From: an uncultured Ruaniaceae bacterium
GTDB taxonomy: Bacteria; Actinomycetota; Actinomycetes; Actinomycetales; Beutenbergiaceae
DNA length: 30,143 nucleotides
Assembly: GCA_938004115.1 (NCBI GenBank)
Contig: CALKWS010000389.1
Location: forward strand, 1-30,143
Direction: 5' to 3'
This document shows positions 24,170 to 30,143 of the stretch, one piece after another. Each line of letters begins with the position of its first letter. Position 1 is the stretch's first letter. The notes under the pieces are model-generated. The model did no database searches. It was not told where the DNA came from and worked only from the letters and a program-made list of their open reading frames with translations. The translations under genes were made by a program, and so were the position numbers.

Positions 24170-24724
24170 GTGAGCCGCCCCGGACAACAGCCCTCCGACC
24201 CGGACGGGATGCAAGAGCGCCCGGATGCGGGCGTGGCGGGCCCGGGCGTGCGCGCCGCGGTCCGGGCCGCGGGCCCCTGGGATGCCGATGCGCTGGCGGA
24301 TCTGCACGCCGCCTCCTGGCGCGAGGCCTATCACGGACTGTTGCCCGCCGAGGTGATCGCCAGCGAGACCGCCAAGATGCCCGCGCAGTGGCAGCGCCGG
24401 CTCCTCGACCCCGGGAACGCGGCCTACTGGGTGGCCGAGCACGACGGGCGCCTGATCGGCTTCTCCTGGGCGGAAGCGCTGGGCCCCGGGGCGGCCCGGC
24501 CCCTGGAGCTGGTGGGCTTATACGTGCTGGCCAGGTACCACGGCAGCGGCGTGGCCGATGATCTGCTCATCTGCGCGGTCGGAGAGGCACCCTGCCAGTT
24601 GTGGGTGGCCGAGGGGAACGAACGTGCCATCGCGTTCTACCGGCGTCACCGGTTCGAGCACGACGGGACATTTCGGCAGATGCCGGAGTGGGGCGGGATC
24701 ACGATCCAGCGCATGGTCCGCTGA
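24170..24724 (+). CDS. GNAT-family N-acetyltransferase
   Basis: 184-residue protein. After a 25-residue Pro/Asp-rich lead come the GNAT motifs: the RAAGPWDADALADLHAASWREAYHGLLP N-terminal helices, WVAEHDGRLIGFSWAEAL (beta strands 2-4), the acetyl-CoA pyrophosphate loop R-Y-H-G-S-G-V-A in LYVLARYHGSGVADDLLICAV, and the C-terminal ERAIAFYRRHRFEHDGTFRQMPEW segment with the usual F-Y-R-R-x-G/R-F pattern. Acceptor substrate unknown. GTG 24170 is used; an in-frame ATG at 24209 would remove most of the disordered lead and is also possible. Confidence 0.88.
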   Translation: MSRPGQQPSDPDGMQERPDAGVAGPGVRAAVRAAGPWDADALADLHAASWREAYHGLLPAEVIASETAKMPAQWQRRLLDPGNAAYWVAEHDGRLIGFSWAEALGPGAARPLELVGLYVLARYHGSGVADDLLICAVGEAPCQLWVAEGNERAIAFYRRHRFEHDGTFRQMPEWGGITIQRMVR

Positions 24725-24738
24725 CCCGCCGCACCGTT

Positions 24739-24778
24739 CGATCACCGTCCGGTCTGCCCGATCACCGTCCGGTCTGCC
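24739..24778. repeat. 20-bp perfect tandem repeat after the GNAT gene
   Basis: The 20-bp unit CGATCACCGTCCGGTCTGCC occurs twice without a gap (24739-24758, 24759-24778). It lies in the 91-bp convergent gap between the acetyltransferase and the coiled-coil gene. Confidence 0.93.
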
Positions 24779-24791
24779 GCCGGCCCGTCCC

Positions 24792-24820
24792 GGGACACTC
24801 AGCCGCCTGGGACGCTCAGC
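24792..24820. repeat. 12-bp direct repeat at the coiled-coil gene's 3' end
   Basis: GGGACACTCAGC (24792-24803) and GGGACGCTCAGC (24809-24820) differ by one base and are separated by 5 bases; the second includes the stop codon of the coiled-coil gene. Confidence 0.7.
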
Positions 24821-26489
24821 GCTCGCGGGTGCCGCCGTCGTCGCCGCTCCTACCGCTGGCGGCCCGGGCGTCGGCGGTCGCCGCGTCCGCGGCGGCCGTG
24901 TCGTCCGCGGTATCGACCGGCTCCAGGATCTGGGTGCCGTCGGTGCCGACCGCTTCGATCACCTCGGTGGCAGGTTCGGCGTCCACGGCGACGACCTCCT
25001 CGGCCTCGCCCTCACCGTCGGCGTCCTCGGCGTCGGCGGCCTCGAGACCGGCGGCCTCGGCGTCGGCGGCTTCTCCACTGACCTCCGTGCCGGCCTCCAC
25101 CGGGTCCTCCGCTGACGCTGACGCGCCGGAGGGATCGACCTCATCCGGCCCGATCGACTCCTCGCCCGGCTCCGACTCCTCGCCCTGGTCCGACTCCTTT
25201 CCCGGCTCGCTGGCGGTCGCCTGGGCGGGGCGGGCGCTGGAGGTGTCGGCCAGTTCGGCGGCCTGGGAGAACTGCCCCGTGCCGAGCAGGCCGCGCAACT
25301 CGTCCAGGTAGCCGGTGATCGCCTCCCGCTGGGCGTTGAGTTCGTCGAGGTGCCGCTGGGCCGTGCGGCGCTCGCGGTCCACCTCGGCGCGGGTGTCGGA
25401 ACGCAACCGGTCGGCGTTGTCGCGCGCCTCGGCCGTGATCCGGTCCGCGGTCTCCCGGGCATCGGCCACGATCTGGCGGGCTTGCTGCTCCGCCTGGGTG
25501 CGCACCTCCTCGGCCTTGGCGAGCGCGTCGGCCACGCGTGCCTCGGCGTCCTGGGCATGCTGCTGGGCCTGGGCGATCATCTTCTCGGTCTCGGCCTTGG
25601 CCCGGGCGTGGGTCGCGGCGTCGGCCTCCTCCGCCTCCTGGCGGCGCTGGGCGATCTCCAGGTCGGCGTCCTCCCGCAATGCGGCTACGGACTGGCGGGT
25701 GGCCTCGGCCTCACTGTTCGCGGCACGCAGGATCTCGCTGGCCTCCTGCTGGGCAGCCGCGCGAACCGCATCGGCCTCCCGGAGGGCGTCCTCCCGCAGC
25801 GATTCGGCCTCGGCGCGGGCGCGCGAGCGCAACTCCTCCGCCTCCGCCTCGCTGGTCTCCTTGAGCTCGCGGGCGGCGCGTTCGCTGTTCACCCGGGCCT
25901 GGGTGATCTCGTTCTCCGTAGTGGCGCGCAGCGTGCCCAGTTCCCGATCCAGGCTGGCCCGCTTCTCGCTCAGTTCAGCGTTGGTCTCACTGGCGATCCG
26001 GGCTGCCTCGCGCTCGGCCGAGGACACCAGTTCCTCCGCGCGACGCTCGGCGGCCGCGATGGTTCCCTCGGCCTGGGCGCTGGCCGCCTCGCGTTCGGCG
26101 GTGGCATCGCGGCGGGCGCCGGCCAACAGGTCCGCGGCCTCGTTCTCGGCCTGCTCGGTCAGTTGTGCGGCATTGGTCTGCGCCCGGGCCAGGATCTCCT
26201 TGGCCTGCGCATCGGACTGGGTGAGCAGGTCGGCGGACTGCTCCTCCGCGGAGCGGAAGAGCTGCTCGATCCGCGACCCCAGGCCGGAATAGGACGGCTT
26301 CTCCGCCTCGCGCAACTGCGCCTTCGCCTCGGACAACTCGCCGGAGATCTGCATGTTCGCCGAGTCCAGGGCCTCGACCTGCTCACGCACTTCCTCCAGT
26401 TGGCGCTGCAGTGCGTGAATGTGATGGTCCACCTGGGCGCGGTCATAACCACGCATCACGACGGGGAAGTTCGGCTTGGCCTCAGCCAC
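24816..26489 (-). CDS. DivIVA/FilP/Scy-type long coiled-coil protein
   Basis: 557-residue filament-type protein. The N-terminus has the short DivIVA-like signature FPVVMRGYDRAQVDHHIHALQRQLEEV (residues about 6-32), followed by a near-continuous Ala/Glu/Arg/Gln-rich coiled coil to about residue 415, then a 140-residue very acidic, low-complexity tail. The DivIVA motif plus long rod is the plan of actinobacterial cytoskeletal proteins (FilP and Scy in Streptomyces, relatives of Wag31/DivIVA) that organise polar growth or cell stiffness; old annotations call such proteins 'cellulose-binding'. Whether it is polar, septal or cytoplasmic is unknown. GTG 26489 has AAGGAG 6 bases upstream. The open frame to 26690 crosses the promoter and is not used. 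Confidence 0.88.
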   Translation of the reverse strand: MAEAKPNFPVVMRGYDRAQVDHHIHALQRQLEEVREQVEALDSANMQISGELSEAKAQLREAEKPSYSGLGSRIEQLFRSAEEQSADLLTQSDAQAKEILARAQTNAAQLTEQAENEAADLLAGARRDATAEREAASAQAEGTIAAAERRAEELVSSAEREAARIASETNAELSEKRASLDRELGTLRATTENEITQARVNSERAARELKETSEAEAEELRSRARAEAESLREDALREADAVRAAAQQEASEILRAANSEAEATRQSVAALREDADLEIAQRRQEAEEADAATHARAKAETEKMIAQAQQHAQDAEARVADALAKAEEVRTQAEQQARQIVADARETADRITAEARDNADRLRSDTRAEVDRERRTAQRHLDELNAQREAITGYLDELRGLLGTGQFSQAAELADTSSARPAQATASEPGKESDQGEESEPGEESIGPDEVDPSGASASAEDPVEAGTEVSGEAADAEAAGLEAADAEDADGEGEAEEVVAVDAEPATEVIEAVGTDGTQILEPVDTADDTAAADAATADARAASGRSGDDGGTRER

Positions 26490-26539
26490 GTGCAACTCCT
26501 TCGGGGTTCGGCGGTTCACTCGGCGGGTGAGCCGTGCCC

Positions 26540-26545
26540 AGCGTA
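26540..26545 (-). promoter_or_regulatory. Candidate -10 element of the coiled-coil gene
   Basis: TACGCT on the minus strand (complement of 26540-26545) fits the actinobacterial -10 form, with a predicted start near 26533 and a leader of about 44 bases containing the AAGGAG site. The same hexamer is found ahead of the polyol operon. No clear -35. Confidence 0.4.
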
Positions 26546-26561
26546 GTCCGTTCCAACGGAC
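26546..26561. promoter_or_regulatory. 16-bp palindrome next to the coiled-coil -10 element
   Basis: GTCCGTT-CC-AACGGAC has perfect 7-bp arms around 2 bases and directly abuts the TACGCT hexamer, in the spacer between -35 and -10. A dimeric regulator bound there would block the promoter. No second copy was noticed in the window. Confidence 0.5.
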
Positions 26562-26638
26562 CCGCCCAGCGGTGCCCGGCTGCTGGACGGACCCGGGCAC
26601 GGGCGGTCCGGTGAGAATCACGGTTCGCTCGCCGGCCC

Positions 26639-26671
26639 GTTTGCGGCCTGGTTTGCGGCCTGTCTGCGGCC
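26639..26671. repeat. 12-bp tandem repeat between divergent genes
   Basis: GTTTGCGGCCTG occurs twice in a row (26639-26650, 26651-26662), followed by a partial third unit TCTGCGGCC (26663-26671). It lies in the 294-bp region between the coiled-coil gene and the envelope protein gene. Confidence 0.85.
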
Positions 26672-26720
26672 CGCATGTGGCCCCGGGCACAGGAAGGTGC
26701 TAGATCACGGTTTGGTCACG

Positions 26721-26726
26721 TATTCT
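26721..26726 (+). promoter_or_regulatory. Possible -10 element of the envelope protein gene
   Basis: TATTCT matches 5 of 6 bases of TATAAT. Transcription would begin near 26733, giving a leader of about 50 bases that carries the GGAGGAG site before GTG 26784. This makes the upstream in-frame ATG 26697 an unlikely start. No clear -35. Confidence 0.4.
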
Positions 26727-26783
26727 GAGATGTCGCCGGAGTGGGTCCGGCGGTCCCACACCTTTCTGGAGGAGCCCGCGCTA

Positions 26784-28724
26784 GTGCTTCGACGCATCAT
26801 TGCGATTGCGGTCATCGCGATCGGTCTGGCCGCGATCGTGGGCGCGGTCGGTTCGGCGACCTTCTGGCGACCTGACGAGCGGGTCACCGCGACGCTTCCG
26901 AGCACTCCCGAGGAGCCGGTGGTGATCACCGCTCCGGGCGTGCTGGACATGGTGGACGACACGGTGGAGGTCCGTGTGATCGGCCAGAGCCCGCAGACGC
27001 CGGTCCTGCTGGCGATGGGCCGCGAAGCCGACGTCCGGGCCTGGCTCGACGACGCGCCGTACCTGGAGATCACCGGCCTGACCACGTGGGAGGAGTTCTC
27101 CGTGGAGCGGGTGCAGGCAGCGCCCGACGGCGAGGAGGACGCTGCGGAGGACGGCGAGGGTACCGACGGGGAGACGGGCAGCGCCGAGGGCACCGAAGAC
27201 ACTGAGGGCACCGAGGACTCTGAGGGCACCGACGAGCCCGCGGACGACGAGGCCGCCGAGGGAGACAGCGCCGCCGAGGAAGGTGCGGAAGGTGACGAGT
27301 CGCTGCCGGACCCGGCCGGTTCGGACCTGTGGCTCGAGGAGGTCACCGGCACCGGTGAGGTGACGTACGAATGGACGGCCGTCCCGGGTCGGTGGGTACT
27401 GCTGGCCGCCACCGACGGCACCGGAGCCGCCCCGCGGGTGGAGCTCACGTGGGAACGGGAGGTGCCTACCCCGTTGCTCGTTCCGGGGACGATCATCGGC
27501 GTCGTCCTGGTCCTCGGCGGTGCGGCCGCCCTGGTGATCTTCCTGCTCGCGGACCGGGAGGCCGCTCGCGCCCGCCAGGCCCGGGCCGCGCAGGCAGCAG
27601 CCGCCGCCATCCCGGCCCGTCCGCCCGCGCGTCACCGCGAGGACGTTCCGGAGGAGGAACTGACCTACGCCCAACGCTTGGGCTGGCCATCGGTGACCGC
27701 GGCCGAGACCACCGAATCCGCTGAGTCCGACGAGACGGCCGAGAGCCGCACCAGCGCACCGGATGACGCCACCGAGACGATCGCACCGGTCGCCGGAACC
27801 ACGTCGTCGGAGGCAACCTCGGCCTCCAGCCCGGGCGCTCCGACGGTGTCCTCCAGCGCGGACACCGGCGAACTTCCCAGCGGCCTGCTCAAACCCGATG
27901 GCACCCCGATGACCCGGCGGGAACTGCGAGAACGGGAAAAGGCGCGGCTGGAGGCCGAACGGGCCAAGACCCGCCGCCGGTGGTGGCCGTTCGGCGGGCG
28001 CACGGACGGCGACCAGGGCGACGCCGACCAGGCACCGGAGGCAGACGCCGGTCCGGGGAACGACTCGGACGCAGGCACCGGCCGCGGGAGCGACCTGGGC
28101 GCAGGCACCGGTCGCGGGAATGACCTGGGTGCAGGCACCGGCCGCGGGAACAACCCGAGCGCGGACGGGGCCGCCACACTCGGGCCGGGCCAAGCAGCGG
28201 ACGGTGATGAACGGCCCGGCGGAGGCGCCGGAGCCGAACTGTCCGACTGGGTGGCTTCCAGCCGCGGCCCGGGGAGCGCCGGGACCACCGGGGTATACGG
28301 TTCAGGCGCTCGAACCACCGTCCGGGACTCGGCCGGTGACGAAACCGGCGGCCTGGACGCCGTCCTGTCCGGCGGCACCAACGACCATGGGGCGGCCGGC
28401 GGCGACGCGGAGAACGAGCACGACCGGACGACGGGCAAACCGCTGCCATGGTGGCGGCGGTTCGCCCGAGCGGCCCTCGAGGAAGAGCCCGAGCCGCAGG
28501 TCCAGGCGGCGCCGGAACCGGACAGCGACGATGAGCAGGAACCGGATCCGCACATTTCCGGTGCCCGGTGGCGTAAGACCTGGGGGATCGTGCAGGAGCC
28601 TGGACAGCGGCCGTTCACGGCCGCCGGCGCCGAGGAGACGGCGGAACTGCCGACGCAGACGTCCGGCGGGCCCGCACGAACACCCGGACGACCCACGGGA
28701 GCCGAAGGAGGTCGGCGGAACTGA
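26784..28724 (+). CDS. Two-TM envelope protein with long disordered cytoplasmic tail, function unknown
   Basis: 646-residue protein I do not recognise beyond its layout. TM helix 1 is at residues 3-25 (IIAIAVIAIGLAAIVGAVGSATF). An external region of about 205 residues follows, with PEEPVVITAPGVLDMVDDTVEVRVIGQ and DVRAWLDDAPYLEITGLTTW, an acidic Glu/Thr/Gly spacer (about 113-180, including three 6-residue repeats), and VTYEWTAVPGRWVLLAATDGTG. TM helix 2 is at about 234-256. The cytoplasmic tail (about 258-646) is rich in Asp, Glu, Gly and Thr with short conserved-looking islands: ELTYAQRLGWPS, LKPDGTPMTRRELREREKARLEAE, KPLPWWRRFARAAL and SGARWRKTWGIVQEPGQR. GTG 26784 has GGAGGAG upstream. Its last base pair overlaps the lipoprotein start (TGATG). 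Confidence 0.82.
   Translation: MLRRIIAIAVIAIGLAAIVGAVGSATFWRPDERVTATLPSTPEEPVVITAPGVLDMVDDTVEVRVIGQSPQTPVLLAMGREADVRAWLDDAPYLEITGLTTWEEFSVERVQAAPDGEEDAAEDGEGTDGETGSAEGTEDTEGTEDSEGTDEPADDEAAEGDSAAEEGAEGDESLPDPAGSDLWLEEVTGTGEVTYEWTAVPGRWVLLAATDGTGAAPRVELTWEREVPTPLLVPGTIIGVVLVLGGAAALVIFLLADREAARARQARAAQAAAAAIPARPPARHREDVPEEELTYAQRLGWPSVTAAETTESAESDETAESRTSAPDDATETIAPVAGTTSSEATSASSPGAPTVSSSADTGELPSGLLKPDGTPMTRRELREREKARLEAERAKTRRRWWPFGGRTDGDQGDADQAPEADAGPGNDSDAGTGRGSDLGAGTGRGNDLGAGTGRGNNPSADGAATLGPGQAADGDERPGGGAGAELSDWVASSRGPGSAGTTGVYGSGARTTVRDSAGDETGGLDAVLSGGTNDHGAAGGDAENEHDRTTGKPLPWWRRFARAALEEEPEPQVQAAPEPDSDDEQEPDPHISGARWRKTWGIVQEPGQRPFTAAGAEETAELPTQTSGGPARTPGRPTGAEGGRRN
27186..27239 (+). repeat. 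18-bp tandem repeat in the acidic spacer
   Basis: Three 18-bp units each start GAGGGCACCGA and encode EGTEDT, EGTEDS and EGTDEP (residues 135-152 of the envelope protein). They lengthen the external acidic linker. Confidence 0.85.
28071..28160 (+). repeat. 30-bp tandem repeat in the cytoplasmic tail
   Basis: Three 30-bp units (28071-28100, 28101-28130, 28131-28160) each start GCAGGCACCGG and encode AGTGRG followed by a four-residue variable part (residues 430-459). The differences between copies are mostly silent or at the variable end, so the repeat is fairly young but not recent. Confidence 0.9.
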
Positions 28725-29731
28725 TGAGACGTCGTCGTTCGCTCATTGCCGCGTGTGCCGCCGGCCTCACCGCGACCCTCATCGCGTGTACGCCGGAGAT
28801 CCCTGCGGTGACCCCAGAGCCGGAGCCCACCGTGGATCAGCCGGTCCTGGACGCACCGCGGATGGAACGGGTGCTCAGCGACATCGAGGAGCACATCGAA
28901 CGAGCCGATGAGGAAGGCGACGCCGAACTCCTGGACGCCCGGATGGACGACCCGGCGTTGACCGTGCGCACGGCTGAGTACCGCTTGCGCAGTGCGACGG
29001 CGGACACCGACGACGAGACCTCGTTACAGCCACTCACCACCCGTGACGAGGTGGCGATCGTCTCGGCCGCGGCTGAGTGGCCGCGCTCGGTGTTCGTCGT
29101 CACCGAGATCCCGGATGAGGCCAACACCCCGCTGCTGATCGGGCTGCGGCAGGAGGACCCGCGCTCGCCCTACCAGATGTTCTCCTGGGTGCGTCTCCTG
29201 CCGGGCGTGACCATGCCGCCGACCGAGATCGCCGAGATGGGCAGCACCCCGGTGGACCCCGAGGACGACAGTTTCCTGACCAGTCCGGCCCAGGCACTGG
29301 AGAACTACGCCGACCTGCTCACCGAGGGCGACGACAGCGAGTTCGCGGACCAGTTCGCCGAGGAGCCGTTCCGCGAACTGGTGCAGCAGGAGGCCAACAA
29401 CCTGGCCGAGAACGTGGAGGCCGCGGGGGAGTTCAGCCACGAGACCACCGTGCAGGACGAACACACCCACGCGATCGGAACGGCGGACGGCGGTGTGATC
29501 ACCATCGGGGCGATGCGCACCCAGCAGACGTTCACCAAGACCGAGGACGGCGGGGAGATCGAGGTGGGCGGTCAGTTGGCCGCGCTGTCGGAGGCCGACG
29601 GCGAGGTGAACCAGAGCCTGCAGGGCACATACCATGTGATGGTGGCGCTGTACGTGCCAGCGGAGCAGGAGGACGCGCAGATCACCGTACTCGGTGTGGA
29701 GCGGGTCCTGGGTTCTGTCTCCGAGGAGTGA
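28724..29731 (+). CDS. Predicted exported lipoprotein, function unknown
   Basis: 335-residue protein with a basic N-terminus (MRRRR), hydrophobic segment and lipobox LIAC, giving Cys22 as the lipid attachment site; a Pro/Glu-rich linker (PEIPAVTPEPEPTVDQPV) leads to the mature domains. There appear to be two: residues about 45-175 (RVLSDIEEHIERADEEGDAELLDARMDDPAL..., WPRSVFVVTEIPDEANTPLLIGLRQEDPRSPYQMFSWVRLLPG) and 190-335 (ALENYADLLTEGDDSEFADQF..., GGVITIGAMRTQQTFTKTEDGGEIEVGGQLAAL, LQGTYHVMVALYVPAEQ). I do not recognise either. It starts within the stop of the two-TM protein and probably works with it on the outer face of the membrane. AAGGAGG lies 12 bases upstream, so coupling is likely. 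Confidence 0.85.
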   Translation: MRRRRSLIAACAAGLTATLIACTPEIPAVTPEPEPTVDQPVLDAPRMERVLSDIEEHIERADEEGDAELLDARMDDPALTVRTAEYRLRSATADTDDETSLQPLTTRDEVAIVSAAAEWPRSVFVVTEIPDEANTPLLIGLRQEDPRSPYQMFSWVRLLPGVTMPPTEIAEMGSTPVDPEDDSFLTSPAQALENYADLLTEGDDSEFADQFAEEPFRELVQQEANNLAENVEAAGEFSHETTVQDEHTHAIGTADGGVITIGAMRTQQTFTKTEDGGEIEVGGQLAALSEADGEVNQSLQGTYHVMVALYVPAEQEDAQITVLGVERVLGSVSEE

Positions 29732-29758
29732 GCCTGTGAACCAGCGAGGTACCGTGCG

Positions 29759-30143
29759 ATGAGTCAACCCTCCCTCAACCTGCGTGGCGCAGTGGACCTG
29801 TCCAGCCTCGCCGCCCCGCCGCCGTCCGAGGGCGGTGAGAGCACGCCGGCCAACGCTGCAGTGGTGGAGGTGACGCTGCAGACGTTCCAGGACATCGTGC
29901 AGCGATCGCTGCAGGTGCCGGTGATCATCGATCTGCGCGCGCCGCGGTCGCCGGCGTCCAGTGAACTGAGTGCCAATCTGCAGACCCTCGCCGGTGAGTA
30001 CGGCGGCCGGTTCCTTCTCGGCCGGGTGGATGTGGAGGCACATCCGCAGATCGCCCAGGCGTTCCAGGTGCAGGCGGCTCCGACGGTCGTGGCGGTGATC
30101 AAGGGGCAGCCGCTACCGCTGTTCCAGGGTGCCCAACCGTTGG
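29759..30143 (+). CDS. YbbN-like co-chaperone with thioredoxin fold (partial, runs off the window)
   Basis: First 128 residues of a protein whose end lies outside the window. The N-terminal NLRGAVDLSSLA is typical of actinobacterial YbbN/CnoX-type proteins, which carry a thioredoxin domain and C-terminal TPR repeats and act as holdases handing clients to chaperones. The thioredoxin-like domain spans about residues 36-128: VPVIIDLRAPRSPASSELSANL (with Ser64-Pro-Ala-Ser67 in the place of the CxxC), RFLLGRVDVEAHPQIAQAFQVQAAPTVVAVIKG with the cis-Pro. No cysteines are present, so it cannot be an oxidoreductase. It starts 27 bp after the lipoprotein, with GAGG 9 bases upstream. The TPR part is assumed from the family. 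Confidence 0.83.
   Translation, partial: MSQPSLNLRGAVDLSSLAAPPPSEGGESTPANAAVVEVTLQTFQDIVQRSLQVPVIIDLRAPRSPASSELSANLQTLAGEYGGRFLLGRVDVEAHPQIAQAFQVQAAPTVVAVIKGQPLPLFQGAQPL

Noticed and set aside
26490..26690. Upstream extension of the coiled-coil protein
   Set aside because: The sequence before GTG 26489 has no DivIVA character and covers the candidate promoter and palindrome.
26697..26783. ATG 26697 as start of the envelope protein
   Set aside because: It would add 29 residues before the TM helix, precedes the TATTCT -10-like element and lacks a ribosome-binding site; GTG 26784 has GGAGGAG.

Overview
The window is very GC-rich, uses many GTG starts, and carries the actinobacterial order tsaC/sua5 - wecA - atpIBEFHAGDC - DUF2550 gene - nucS. 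Together with an ATP synthase epsilon that lacks its C-terminal helices and a FilP/Scy/DivIVA-type coiled-coil protein, this points to a free-living actinobacterium, most likely of the Micrococcales (Beutenbergia/Ruania/Georgenia-like). The genus is a guess from general resemblance.

Layout. (1) 11-415, minus: a small VanZ-like membrane protein, divergent from the next block. (2) 453-11563, plus: tRNA threonylcarbamoyladenosine synthesis (tsaC), the lipid-carrier glycosyl-phosphate transferase (wecA), the complete F1Fo ATP synthase operon, a DUF2550 membrane protein, the mismatch endonuclease NucS and a small zinc-ribbon/HNH-like protein. (3) 11596-19836, minus, with a divergent SorC-type regulator at 19981-20925: a polyol uptake and oxidation operon. 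It encodes a lipoprotein binding protein, two CUT1 permeases, a mannitol/arabitol 2-dehydrogenase, two zinc-dependent medium-chain dehydrogenases and xylulokinase. It has no ATPase and no fructokinase, so pentitols feeding D-xylulose to XylB are the likeliest substrates. (4) 21047-24724: a GCS2-type glutamate-cysteine ligase-like protein, an alpha/beta hydrolase, an unrecognised conserved-looking protein and a GNAT acetyltransferase. (5) 24816-30143: a long coiled-coil cytoskeletal-type protein (minus), divergent from a two-TM envelope protein, a lipoprotein and the start of a YbbN-like thioredoxin-fold co-chaperone (plus, cut by the window end).

How the genes work together. The ATP synthase block is standard housekeeping. 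The polyol operon is tightly coupled, with 4-base and 14-base overlaps, and its divergent regulator suggests substrate-controlled expression from a shared 144-bp region that holds two inverted repeats. The last block looks like cell-envelope or polar-growth machinery, but this is inferred from domains and position only.

No mobile element, CRISPR array, phage gene or RNA gene was recognised. I did not find a convincing, wholly new system. The most unusual structure is that nearly every gene boundary between about 20.9 and 26.7 kb carries its own, unrelated, short tandem direct repeat (12 to about 41 bp periods). Other points of interest are the clamp-motif NucS next to a small Cys/His protein, the ATPase-less polyol transporter, and the coiled-coil/envelope/lipoprotein neighbourhood with a clean palindrome in its promoter. 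No intergenic stretch exceeds 300 bases.
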